Source: Ferrovibrio sp. MS7
Lineage (GTDB): Bacteria; Pseudomonadota; Alphaproteobacteria; Ferrovibrionales; Ferrovibrionaceae
Reading direction: 5' to 3'
Assembly: GCF_038404985.1 (NCBI RefSeq)
Contig: NZ_JBBKBA010000004.1
Span: 124,001 to 188,000 of the forward strand
Length of the DNA: 64,000 bases
Part shown: piece by piece, positions 30,201 through 34,865 of the stretch
Layout: the number at the start of each line of letters is the position of its first letter
Position numbering within the stretch: the stretch's first letter is position 1
Made by a program: the position numbers and the translations under genes
The notes under the pieces: generated by a model
The model's input: only the letters and a program-made list of their open reading frames with translations
The model's database searches: none
Told to the model about the DNA's origin: nothing

Positions 30201-31312
30201 TCAGTGCCGCCGCCGAGATCGACGGTCGCCTTGGTGGCGCCATCGCCAAGCTTGACCTGATCGTCGCCGCTGCCGCCATAAACGGCTTCGACATTGTTGG
30301 CGGTAACGCGATTCACGCCATCGGCCAGCCGCAGGCTGTCGCTGCCGCCGCCGAGATCAAGCGTTACGCCATCCGGCGTTGCCGCATTGAGCCTGACATT
30401 GTCGGAACCGCTGGAGCCGATGATGGTTTCGGCATTGGCAACGCCAATATCGGAAGCGGTGAGAATGGTCAGCTTGTCGTTGCCGCCGCCGAGATCATAC
30501 TGGCCACCTTGCACGCGGCCGCTGATGGCAATGCTGTCGTCGCCGCTGCCGCCCACCAGCGTCTCGACACCGGCAATCGTGAGGTTATTGCCGCCATTGG
30601 CGAGATTGAGGGTATCGTTGCCGCTCAGCAAGTCGATCTTGACGCCGGTGGAAGCCTGCTCGAGCGTCACGACATCATTGCCGGCGGATCCGGTGATGGT
30701 CTCGACATTGGCGACGCTGACACTGTTGCCGACGGCGTTGAGCGTCAGTGCGTCGGCACCGGCGCCAAGATCGACGCGGCTGTCGGTAGTGAAAGCGGTA
30801 TTGGCAATCACAATATCCGCGCCACTGCCGCCCAGCACGGTTTCGATGCCGCTGACAGTGACGCTGTTGCCTGTATTGGCAAGCTGCAGGCTATCCTTGC
30901 CGTCGCCCAGCGAAACGCTGGCGCGGCTCAACTGCGTGGTGGCGGTGATGCTGTCGTTACCGCCATTGGCGCTGATATTCTCGACATTGGCGACGGTGAC
31001 ATTGCTGCTGGCGCCAGAGATGCGCAGGGTGTCGATGCCGGCGCCAAGATCAACCTGCACGCCGCCGGCGGCATTGCTGAGATTGACCGTGTCGCCAAGC
31101 TTGCCGCCGAGTATGGTCTCGACATTGGCAGCGGAAAGATTGTTGGTGGTGTCAGGCAGGGAGAGATGGTCTTTGCCGTCGCCGAGATCGACAGACACGC
31201 TGCCGGTGAATTTGGACACGACAACCCTATCGTCGCCGCTGCCACCTTGCAGCGTCTCGACGTTGGTAAGGGTGTAATTGCCACCCTCGTCATTCAGGGT
31301 CGTGGTCGGCAC
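15233..31312 (-). CDS. Giant RTX-like repeat protein (5,359 residues), putative secreted or surface adhesin
   Basis: One uninterrupted frame of 16 kb. It opens at a GTG (31312), because an in-frame TAG lies four codons upstream and no ATG is available. I count about 110 units by eye, mostly 41-46 residues. Each has two calcium-binding-like nonapeptides: 'GGSGDDYVTL' after an NVET/NIES motif, and 'DLGAGNDKLTL' followed by 'NGTNSLT'. Repeats start at residue 10, with no signal peptide or N-terminal domain. At about 3200-3530 they are broken by a classical RTX block ('GGDGNDIIRGGDGNDIIDGG') and a beta-rich segment. The last 230 residues hold a second RTX block and 'YRQDTGGLYYDADGKFSSG', typical of type I secreted RTX C-termini. 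I noticed a single Cys (near 4376). A calcium-stabilised beta-roll filament exported by type I secretion is the likely picture. No secretion genes are nearby. Confidence 0.88.
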   Translation of the reverse strand: MPTTTLNDEGGNYTLTNVETLQGGSGDDRVVVSKFTGSVSVDLGDGKDHLSLPDTTNNLSAANVETILGGKLGDTVNLSNAAGGVQVDLGAGIDTLRISGASSNVTVANVENISANGGNDSITATTQLSRASVSLGDGKDSLQLANTGNSVTVSGIETVLGGSGADIVIANTAFTTDSRVDLGAGADALTLNAVGNSVSVANVETITGSAGNDVVTLEQASTGVKIDLLSGNDTLNLANGGNNLTIAGVETLVGGSGDDSIAISGRVQGGQYDLGGGNDKLTILTASDIGVANAETIIGSSGSDNVRLNAATPDGVTLDLGGGSDSLRLADGVNRVTANNVEAVYGGSGDDQVKLGDGATKATVDLGGGTDTVTFGNAGGVYNVSNVEGVASGNGADKITFDTAFNGTIDTGVGSDTIIFNNAANTATIANAETITGGLAVDNITLSAPANAKVDLGLDFDTLRLANGTNNITATGVDTLLGGSGSDSVVLGRGSFDALYDLGDGADKLQLGTGGNRVTVGNVETVTGGTAADSVTFTTNLGTQHNVDLGAGADIAILANSGNTTTLTNVESIYGGTGDDHITMGGGISNGVVSLGAGKDSLTLTGASNKLTVYDVETLTGSAGNDDVTIMTAMETNSTVDLGGGQDKLTLNSSTGFVINLANVETIVGGVGNDDVTLKTNITNGKVDLRSGGDKLTLADGGNSVSVQNVDTVIGGSGADYVTVSAAGLGTFDLGGGSDKLALANGTNSVNVSNVETLVGGTGADTVRFTGTISSEASIDLGKGTDRVELDNVANTVTLANVEQVIGGDKADDIYLGTGSTKTTVSLGAGNDKLTLNPGGGNVTANGVETIVGGSGTDNVVIGGGVSGSLIDLGGGNDTLKLAHATNSATVANVETITGGGSGDTITIDGALKNAKVDLGSGNDSLTLDDVANSLTAISIETIVGGSGNDSVRLDKSARANVDLGGGQDSLVLGNVSSMLTLANIETLTGGSAADIVALSDDRLSSSVIDLGGGVDKLTLANGNNTLTLANVETVVGLGGNDVIYNNVTTAKGSFNLGDGLDKVFLANGNNTASFANVETIIGGSGNDKITLMNGISNGFVDAGGGSDTVKLGNFVNSLTIANAETVTGGNNADTVTYSGTGSVDLGTGLDKLTLTGAANAVTVAGVETLVGGAGDDSITMKAALTKAISLDLGAGNDSLKLANGANTQTVYGTETVLGGTGNDTITVGDVITNGYMDLGAGKDKLILAVGGSTFTISNIETVIGSTGNDTIALGPNQPANAVIDLGAGNDTLIINSGGTLSLTNIETVIGSANGDVLTLGTVLKNGRVDLAGGNDALTLAKGDNIVTLANIETITGSTGNETIYFAGNGTVDLGAGNDLLRFADGGDNAATASNFETVEGGSGNDALTLTAAIGNATSPYSIDMGAGRDSVKLADGGNTFNAINTESVTGGSGSDNVTLASVVSGGRVDLLGGIDSLKLANGENSLTIANVESVTGGSGNDTITYAGTGSIDLAGGSDTVILNGTANSVTLSNVENVVGSAGADTVQLTQGLQGGSIDLAGGGDKLILADGGNTLTIANTETIIGGLGADTVTLGAGSGNVTISSIEKVIGSAGADKVTLGDGGNYIQASNVESITGGKNDDAVVLTEGRTGGTIDLMDGNDLLVLADGGNQLTINNVETVIGGSGNDYVTFSGKGYIDLGDGIDKLVLVGETTQVTAVNVETVVAAGSKDNVTFQLDTTVANGNFDLGSGNDGLILADGGNKLTVTNIETVTGGSGNDTVYFNGGGNADLGGGNDTLQIGTSGGSYTVTGTETIQGSNNTDIVTLGETTSGGIQIDLGGGKDGLVLADGGNTVTASNVESVTGGKGGDDVTLGTPVTGGSVDLGAGDDSLTLADGTNSLTVTNVETLTGGSGSDTITYSGTGSIDLGAGNDKLVLGNGGNTVTLSGVETLVGGTGGDDVTFADNLDGESIDLGGGKDTVTLADGGNTLTISNVESLTGGAGADDVTVIGDAALDLGDGDDTLSFGGNGGHITAGNVESVVGSNGSDDLTLTGGNNGAYVDLGSGNDKLQLGGEGGPITVANVETITGGLGDDDVTLAAPQTSGSIDLGSGDDSLTLADGGNTLTVSNVESLTGGTGEDVISYNGNGAIDLGDGEDTLKLTGSGSIVTLTNVENVVGSAGDDTVVLVPPSVPGTIDLGSGNDTLVLADDGNTLTVANVETLVAGSGDDNITLADPVSGVSVDLGGGDDTLNLADGNNTVTVSNVETLNGGSGNDTVTFNGSGTVDLGDGNDALMLGPDGGTVTVSNVESITGGSGNDDVTLTEAVDGVTIDLKGGSDKLTLADGDNTLTVANVETVQGGSGNDALTYSGTGRVDLSDGEDTLQLGPGTNVVTLNNVENVIGGSGDDTVVLVPPSVPGTIDLGAGNDKLVLASDGNMLTVANVETLVAGDGDDDITLADVVQGGSYDLAGGNDKLTLADGANDITVSNIESVQGGAGDDTVTYGTAQSQGYADLGDGSDTLNLADGGNTITAANIETVTGGSGDDILTLDGPVDGASVDLKGGNDKLFLADGGNTLTVANVESVTGNEGDDTVTYSGTGTLDLRGGTDTLILTGAANAVTAANIESILGGAGSDAVTLAGPVDGAEVDLGAGSDSLKLANGGNSLTVSNVESVTGGSGDDYVTLGAPVSGGSFDLAAGKDTLQLADGTNSLTASNIETVLGGAGDDTVTLAGTGGNVDLGDGSDTVVFGTAGATITANNAEVVQGSSGYDKLVLGANGNDVAVNNVESVTGGDADDTVTYNGTGTIDLRGGNDTLILVGAANAVTAANIENITGGSGNDVVTLLQGFTGGDIDLGGGNDSLTLANAANSLTVTNVEKLTGGSGDDYVTLGNLVSNGNYDLNAGKDTLQLADGTNTLTATNIETVLGGSGDDTVTLSGTGGSVDLGDGSDTVVFGAAGATITASNAESVQGSSGYDKLVLGDAGETATVANVESVTGGSGDDTITYSGTGTLDLRGGNDTLILTGTANSVTIANIENIVGGSGNDTVALSQGITGGAIDLGAGSDSLKLADAANSLTVTNVEKLTGGSGDDYVTLGNLVTNGSYDLNAGKDTLQLANGTNTLTTANIETVLGGTGNDSVTFNGSGRVDLGAGSDTLTFGNGGNAITATNVETAQGSSGADSLTLGSAGSITVSAIESVTGSSGADTITATGSTGATLLGGDGNDIIRGGDGNDIIDGGAGSDYLYGGAGNDTFNNSVDAIWTSGWSAKNVGNGSGIAGTGELVSITGQVRSYDVIDGGEGVDTVNLSSGNDALFLDDKYSEPSGVGARLKDIEIINAGDGNDIVDLTSETYTIGSVTIDGGAGDDVLWASVGNDTLSGGDGTDNLWGGAGNDLLDGGAGADKLDGGTGDDTLVYDAADTLIAGGTGTDTLRSASSLNLSDSKITGIEVVELTGSSAKTVTLTAADIVRVSDTDTLTVRGNAGDNISASSFSARGADVTIGGVTYATFISNGATLTIQYGMKLNGMDVTNVGTATDDTVTLASPVTGQNFDLGAGNDKLILANGTNSLTAANIETVIGGTGNDTVTYSGTGTIDLGAGSDKLVLAGAANAVTVANVETVTGGSGNDAVTLSAPQTSGSIDLGAGSDKLTLANGANTLTATNVESIAGGSGDDYVTLGSTVAGGSFDLGAGNDTLQLANGTNSLTVTNIETVLGGTGADSVTFNGSGSVSLGAGNDALTFGATGGSITVSNVETVTGGAGTDKLFLGSGNNTLSVNNVESVSGNSGDDVVTYNGTGSIDLAAGNDKLILTGAANAVTVANTETIQGGAGDDAVTLAAPQTSGSIDLGAGTDSLTLANGANTLTATNVEKLTGGSGDDYVTLGNVVSGVSHDLAAGNDTLQLANGSNNLTTGNIETVLGGTGADTLVFNGSGSVNLGAGSDTLTFGTAGGSITTSNVETVNGGAGNDKLFLGSGNNTLSVNNVESVSGNSGDDVVTYNGTGSIDLAAGNDKLILYGAANAVTVANTETITGGTGDDAVTLAAVQTSGSIDLGAGSDTLTLANGANTLTAVNVESVQGGSGNDTLTLGAGITGSYNLGGGSDKLVLSGGTNNVTATNIESIQGGSGADTVTLNGGGNVDLGTGTDTLVLGNTGGALTAVNVENIIGGSGDDVVTLTVAQSGSFDLGAGKDKLILANGSNNITAANIETVVGSTGDDTLSYAGTGTIDMGYGSDKLTLTSASTVSVSNTETVLGSSGNDSVTLSGVTYYGTIDLGAGSDKLQLGNDGNRLTISNVEDLDGGSGEDYITLSSAATGISVDLAAGNDTLVLANGVNSLTTTNVESVQGGSNNDTLTFFGNGTVHLGAGNDVLTIGSVGATVTATCVETIYGGAGNDVVTLGLEQSGTIDLGAGNDQLILSNGTNNLTIANVETVTGSAGNDVVNIAGTSNVDLSWGSDKLILTGANNAVTVANAETIQGGSGNDGVTLSAAIANGNIDLGAGTDSLKLANADNSAVLSNIENVIGGTGNDTITLGSLVTNASIDLGAGSDKLTLANGANSLTVANVEQLVGGTGNDSVTFAGSGSIDLGAGSDILKFSDSGATVTVANVETITGGSGADTVTLAAAASGLQLDLGAGSDTLQLGNFSNTVAVNNIEQVIGGTGNDVLTLSSGVTGGSYDLGAGSDRIVLSGASTITVSNTETITGSSGNDVVTLGSGLTSSGIDLGSGSDMLKLANADNTLTISNVQTVAGGSGNDTITLLTAVAAGSYDLGAGSDKLTLGNGTNTVTVSNSETVIGNSGNDSVTLGTAITNGHIDLGAGSDKLQLANGTNSLMVYNTETILGGTGNDSVTLAQGLAGGFIDLGAGNDALTLSSSGTNTITVVNVETITGGSANDSITLNGSANLNLAGGSDTVTFGVAGLAATLNGVETVKGSSGSDTVVMSGAVTGGNIDLLGGTDTLTLANGSNTLTASNVETITGGTGADQVTLGAAIANGSIDLGAGSDKLVLANASNSLTISNVENIVGGSGNDSVTLKLFGGSDTVVVDLGSGTDTLVVQGTGNLSVSNVETLRGGDTDDVLVMKSRINGGTVDLAGGNDKLVLDGSSNTVTVNNVETIIGSSGSDNVTLGTVMTNGLVQLGYGSDTLTLANGSNKVEVSGVQTVYGGTGADVITSTGFGASITMYGGGGNDTLTGWKYGDRLYGGDGNDTLSGGEGFDRLYGEAGNDMMIGGTGGARMVGGAGVNTAVGGSGTDYFTFISAGSADRMNVTGMSNNDVIELDTNRSNDMTGNAFTLSQNLKYNVNITSVASASAFNTVNFGQAGFVYRQDTGGLYYDADGKFSSGAILIGTITGTNGSPWQFDIDNIQQV
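19080..20580 (-). repeat. Five-unit super-repeat, period 612 bp
   Basis: Blocks of five units recur with a 612-base shift. TGTTGACGCTGAGCGTGTTG occurs at 19381 and again at 19993. The ACATAATC marker at about 19687 recurs at about 20299. Similarity over the copies is much higher than between neighbouring units, which points to recent duplication of whole blocks. Confidence 0.85.
21890..23560 (-). repeat. Five-unit super-repeat, period 615 bp, three copies
   Basis: The marker TAATCATCGC occurs at 22041, 22656 and 23271, exactly 615 bases (205 codons) apart. Each block contains units of about 43, 46, 46 and 44 codons plus a 26-codon half unit, in the same order. Confidence 0.85.
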
Positions 31313-31889
31313 GACTAAGACCTAAGCTCCTTCCGAACTTCTTTCTGACCATCAACCGCTCTACTGAGCGATCGTAACGAAGCTTTTGATAACGCAGCGT
31401 GCGCGACTAGAGTTGCCGGGCTGCTCGCGCTTTCGCCCGAGCCCGGCATCATGCAGTCGTCGCCCGACGTTCTCGCCTGCGACTTCCAGATGATTTACTC
31501 GACACGCAAAACAGATCGCTGGGTATGACTCAGGTCAAATCCGGGATGAAAATCTTGCGGAAGAACTTCCGCCGCCCAACCCGTGTGCGACCGACACACC
31601 CACGACACTGCACACAACGCTACGCTGCCGGCAAAGGGCCACGGCACTGAAATATGCCGCAACACCATTACCAAAACATCAATTCACTACCACAAATTGC
31701 TCACCCATTGCACGCCAAATTTTCCTGCAATTTCTGTGAATTGCGTCAAATTCTGGCATTTGTGAAAGGGGGTTCACGGAGCATATTCGTTCTCGCTTTT
31801 GGACCCCAGACTTCCCTGCATGGTTGCAATCGTCCTGCGAGTAATTGCAATTTCCAGCGAGGCTGACCTTGGTGGCGAATGCAACCAGC
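31313..31889. other. Gene-free leader region of the giant repeat gene
   Basis: I see no gene here. Base composition is visibly more AT-rich than the flagellar or core regions. The promoter of the giant gene should lie here on the minus strand, but no clear -10/-35 can be named. The only distinct sequence is the palindrome at 31557-31572. Confidence 0.6.
31557..31572. promoter_or_regulatory. Palindrome GCGGAAG-AA-CTTCCGC, operator-like
   Basis: Two perfect seven-base arms surround a two-base spacer, about 245 bases upstream of the GTG start of the giant gene. It could be a repressor site. No regulator can be named. Confidence 0.3.
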
Positions 31890-32019
31890 ACCACCCATCT
31901 ACCTGGAATCCAGAGGAAACCTCCACACCCTCCCGGCGGGTGCGAAGCCGGAACTGGCGCCATCAAACAGTTGTAGGTATCGCCGGGGAAAGCGCCCTCT
32001 ACAGGCGAATATCCCCGCC
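31890..32019 (+). ncRNA. Structured RNA-like element, possibly related to phage C4 antisense RNAs
   Basis: Three stems are visible on the plus strand. CCGGC/GCCGG closes a loop at 31933-31951. AACTG/CAGTT lies at 31952-31972. A nested pair, GGGG/CCCC (31985-31988 with 32013-32016) enclosing CGCC/GGCG (31993-31996 with 32004-32007), follows. From memory the primary sequence ('GGCGGGTGCGAAGCCGG', 'GCGCCATCAAACAGTTGTAG') resembles C4-type antisense RNAs of phages and prophages. I could not run a covariance search. It abuts insertion-sequence remnants. Confidence 0.4.
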
Positions 32020-32039
32020 CCGCCCCTGAAACCAGCCAC

Positions 32040-32446
32040 GATGGATTTGTTTCAGTATCTTTTTTCGCAAAGCGCTCAGGCAAGTTTCGGGCGGCACCCT
32101 GGCTGGCTTGCCCAAAAACATCGGCTCGACGAGTCGCCCGGTGCGGATATCGATTGGCAAGCGGTGGTACAGGTAGCCAGGTTCCGGCTCAGACATCAGG
32201 TGACCCCGGCCTTTGCGGATACCGACCAAATAGCCCTCGTCGGCCTCAACCTCGCCGGATAGCTCATAAGACGGCAGCTTGCTGGCAATCAGCTGGCGCA
32301 GGCGCATGAAAAACGGAGCGCCGTGTTCGGTTACCCCCAACCAGGTCAGTTGCAGCCCGAGCTGCCGTCCCAGCAATGAAATACTCCAGCAGACGGACTT
32401 GCTGACGCGAACTCAGGCGGCTCCGGCGGGAATACCGGGAATACAT
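32040..32446 (-). pseudogene. IS1595-family transposase remnant (frameshifted, truncated)
   Basis: Two minus-strand frames together recall the N-terminal third of an IS1595-type transposase. 'RSRLSSRQQVRLLEYFIAGT' and 'ARAATDLVG' lie in one frame (32446 to about 32340). 'FFMRLRQLIASKLPSYELSG' followed by 'EVEADEGYLVGIRKGRG' lies in the next frame, so at least one frameshift occurred near 32340. The DDE catalytic core further on is not recognisable. The element is dead, and I could not define terminal repeats. Confidence 0.65.
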
Positions 32447-32536
32447 CGCCGCTCTCCAGACCTCAAAGAGCGCCTTAGCAACCTCAGCCCCAGCGAAATA
32501 TCAGGGATTGCCCCCTCTCCAAACGGGGAAAAGGTA

Positions 32537-32598
32537 TGAATAGGCTCGCTCAGCGAGCTGACGCATCGCGTCCCGCTTGAATTCGTCTCTAAAATTGG
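32537..32598 (-). pseudogene. Fragment of an IS3-family OrfA transposase N-terminus
   Basis: The minus strand reads 'NFRDEFKRDAMRQLAERAYS', close to the first helix of IS3-family OrfA proteins. It is cut off after about 20 residues where the sequence changes to CCCTCTCCAAACGGGG. It lies between the IS1595 remnant and the end of the flavin reductase gene, so two elements appear nested or adjacent. Confidence 0.45.
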
Positions 32599-32619
32599 TT
32601 TCGCCGATCTCGACGAGGC

Positions 32620-33237
32620 TCAGCCCGGCCCTGTGCGAACATCGCCCACGTGACGCATGGAATGTATCTCGCCCAGCACGGCGTAGTTCGGTCCGCCAAT
32701 CCGACACACTGGCCGGAGGAGCGCCGTATCGATCTTGTTGGACTCGCACAGACCATCTCGGATGTGGAAAACCACCACCTCGCCGACGATGAATTCCGCG
32801 CCGGTTTCACCGAACTCGATGCTGCGCACGAACTTGCATTCCAGACTGATTGGCGTTTCTGCCAGATATGGCGTCTTGATTTTCTGGCTTGGCTTGACGC
32901 TGAAGCCCAGCAGATCGACCTCGCTGACATCGGGCGGATAGTCGATTGCGCTCTTATGAATGGCCTCGATCATTGTTTCGTCGCCGATGTTGACCACGAA
33001 ATCCTTGTTGGCCTCGATATTGAGCGATGTGTCCTTGCGTCGACCGCTGCGCAGGCCGACGTTGATTCCCACCATCGGCGGCTTCGACGAAACAAAGGTG
33101 AAGCAGCTGAAGGGGGCCAGATTTACAATGCCTCCAGGCCCCAGGGTGGAAACCCAGGCGATGGGACGGGGCACCACGATTCCAGTCAGAAGCTTGTAGA
33201 GCTCCTGAGGCTCGATGCCGTCAGGTATGATCTCCAT
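32620..33237 (-). CDS. Flavin reductase family protein (DIM6/NTAB, FMN-binding)
   Basis: The 205-residue protein has the flavin reductase-like split barrel: 'LTGIVVPRPIAWVSTLGPGG', 'NLAPFSCFTFVSSKPPMVGI', and C-terminal 'RIGGPNYAVLGEIHSMR'. Such proteins pass reduced FMN to a partner monooxygenase or act directly. The LLM-type oxidoreductase in the same cluster (44364-45395) is a plausible partner. It is the last gene of the transporter-regulator unit, nine bases after iclR. The final residues abut transposon debris and may be altered. Confidence 0.88.
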   Translation of the reverse strand: MEIIPDGIEPQELYKLLTGIVVPRPIAWVSTLGPGGIVNLAPFSCFTFVSSKPPMVGINVGLRSGRRKDTSLNIEANKDFVVNIGDETMIEAIHKSAIDYPPDVSEVDLLGFSVKPSQKIKTPYLAETPISLECKFVRSIEFGETGAEFIVGEVVVFHIRDGLCESNKIDTALLRPVCRIGGPNYAVLGEIHSMRHVGDVRTGPG

Positions 33238-33246
33238 ATTCCCCCC

Positions 33247-34059
33247 TCAATGCGGAACCGGCCTGGCCGCGCCTTCCTTCTCAACGGGCACGAATGCCGA
33301 GCCTGGATAGGCGCCGAGCTTCGTCGAAATGAGCGCAGCGGTCCTTTCGACGAGTTCTGCCAGACGCTTGTGTGAGTCAGCGTGGGCTTTTCCCTTCCCG
33401 ACGGCAGCACTGATAGCGGCAATCACTTCGCCTGGCGCATTCCGGATGGGCGCGCCGACGGCAAGAATGCCGACAAGGTTTTCTTCATCGGAAATCGCAT
33501 ATCCCCGCTCGCGAATCTTCTTGATATCGGCGAGGAGTTTTGCCGGCTCGGTAATGCTGTATGGCGTCAGGCGGGCAAGCACCATCTTCTGCATCACCTT
33601 TTCCAGCACCTCGTCCTGGAGAGCTGCAAGAAGAACCTTGCCTGCGCTTGTGGTGTGCAGATGACCCGTCGCCCCCGTATTGATGCGGAAGACAGAGGGC
33701 TGCGAACCCTGGATACTGCACAGATACAGGAGGGCGGTATCGCTTCGAACGCCGAGGTAGACATTCAAATGTTCTTCCTCGGCAAGTCGATGCAGTTCGT
33801 CGTAGGCCACACTGTAGAGCGGGTTGCTCTGCGTGTAGCGCTGACCGACCTGAAAGGCACGTGCTCCGACCCGATAGCGCCGCGTAACCGGGTTCTGTTC
33901 AAGGAAGCCCTGTTCGGCCAGCGTGTTGATAAGTCGCGACACAATGCTCTTGTCGAGATCCATAAGGCGTGACAATTCGCGAACCCCGATTTCGGGTCCG
34001 TTGTTGCTGACGACATCGAGGATGTGCAGCCCGCGCGATAAGGACTGGTTGGTTGTCAT
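33247..34059 (-). CDS. IclR family transcriptional regulator
   Basis: The 270-residue regulator has an N-terminal winged helix (about 5-60, 'GVRELSRLMDLDKSIVSRLI'). The C-terminal IclR effector domain (about 75-250) includes 'TTSAGKVLLAALQDE', 'RERGYAISDEENLVGILAVG' and 'APIRNAPGEVIAAISAAVGK'. It overlaps the permease stop by four bases, so it is co-transcribed with the transporter. The two bipartite operator-like sites at 36793-36829 and 46531-46567 are the natural candidates for its binding. The effector is presumably the imported substrate or an intermediate. Confidence 0.95.
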   Translation of the reverse strand: MTTNQSLSRGLHILDVVSNNGPEIGVRELSRLMDLDKSIVSRLINTLAEQGFLEQNPVTRRYRVGARAFQVGQRYTQSNPLYSVAYDELHRLAEEEHLNVYLGVRSDTALLYLCSIQGSQPSVFRINTGATGHLHTTSAGKVLLAALQDEVLEKVMQKMVLARLTPYSITEPAKLLADIKKIRERGYAISDEENLVGILAVGAPIRNAPGEVIAAISAAVGKGKAHADSHKRLAELVERTAALISTKLGAYPGSAFVPVEKEGAARPVPH

Positions 34060-34859
34060 GCACTTTCCACTGGAGGTTGCAATGCTCGGCCCGACTGCCG
34101 ATTCCCGTCCCAGTATATAACCCGACTCTGTACCGCGCGAATAACGATGTGCCCAATGATGCCAATCATCGACAGCGTGAATACGCTGGTGAACATGGTT
34201 CCAACGTCAAAATTCATCGACGATGCCTGGATCAGATACCCAAGGCCCTGTTTGGCCGCGACGAACTCGCCGACAACGGCGCCGATCAGGCCCAGCACGA
34301 TGGCAATCTGCAGGCCGGCGAAAATGGAATGTGCGGCGCCGGGCAGCTTCACATCCCAATAAACCAGCCAGCGCGGGGCCGAGAACGCCTTGTAGAGATC
34401 GAGCAGATCGGAATTGGTCGCACGCAGACCAGACAGCGTGTTTACGAAGACCGGGAAAAAGCAGATCAACGCAACGAGGATAACCTTGGAAGTCAGCCCG
34501 AAGCCGAACCACACGAGCAGGATTGGCGCCAGAGCTACCTTGGGCATCGACTGGAAGCCGATGACATAGGGAACGACGATCTGTTCGACAATTTCGAATT
34601 CGGCAACCAGGGAAGCAAGCAGGAAAGCAACCAGGCATCCGCAGGCATACCCCACCATCATCTCGGTCACGGTAATGCCGATATGCGGGAAGATCAGTCC
34701 GGTTGAGTACAGCTTGATTGCGGACTGCAGTACCGCGTATGGGCCGGGTAGCAGGTAGGCAGGCACGCCGAAAAGTACGGTGCCGTAATGCCAGAACAGC
34801 AAGAAGACGACGAGTGACAGAGCGGAGATGAGGCGACCCTTGAGCTTCTTCATTTTCAT
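34056..34859 (-). CDS. ABC transporter permease (SsuC/TauC/ThiX type)
   Basis: The 267-residue permease has about six membrane helices. The BPD_transp_1 coupling segment is 'IGFQSMPKVALAPILLVWFG', with 'GLRATNSDLLDLYKAFSAPR' after it. It belongs to the nitrate/sulfonate/taurine and pyrimidine-precursor import subfamily. It sits six bases after the ATPase gene and overlaps iclR. Confidence 0.95.
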   Translation of the reverse strand: MKMKKLKGRLISALSLVVFLLFWHYGTVLFGVPAYLLPGPYAVLQSAIKLYSTGLIFPHIGITVTEMMVGYACGCLVAFLLASLVAEFEIVEQIVVPYVIGFQSMPKVALAPILLVWFGFGLTSKVILVALICFFPVFVNTLSGLRATNSDLLDLYKAFSAPRWLVYWDVKLPGAAHSIFAGLQIAIVLGLIGAVVGEFVAAKQGLGYLIQASSMNFDVGTMFTSVFTLSMIGIIGHIVIRAVQSRVIYWDGNRQSGRALQPPVESA

Positions 34860-34865
34860 ACCGCC

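Larger units (their letters stand above)
15930..31300 (-). repeat. In-frame tandem array of about 110 diverged units (about 132 bp each)
   Basis: The array codes for the repeats of the giant protein. Most units run 123-138 bases (41-46 codons), with some half units of 26 codons. Unit pattern: N(V/I)E(T/S)-x2-GG-x-G-x-D-x-(V/I)-T-L ... DLG-x-G-x-D-x-L-x-L ... N-x2-T. It is interrupted only at about 20.7-21.7 kb by the classical RTX block. Confidence 0.9.

Noticed and set aside
15930-31300. Could the regular repeats be a CRISPR array or a tandem satellite?
   Set aside because: Units are in frame, diverged, without constant repeat-spacer alternation, and encode consistent calcium-binding motifs.
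28661-31318. A second long plus-strand frame (885 codons) opposite the giant gene
   Set aside because: Same cause as above: antisense reading of the repeats, with the RTX-coding frame on the minus strand clearly the real one.
31679-32083. A 134-codon minus-strand frame with a Pro/Gly-rich segment
   Set aside because: It overlaps the structured RNA-like element and transposon debris. The apparent conservation is better explained by the RNA or mobile DNA than by a protein.
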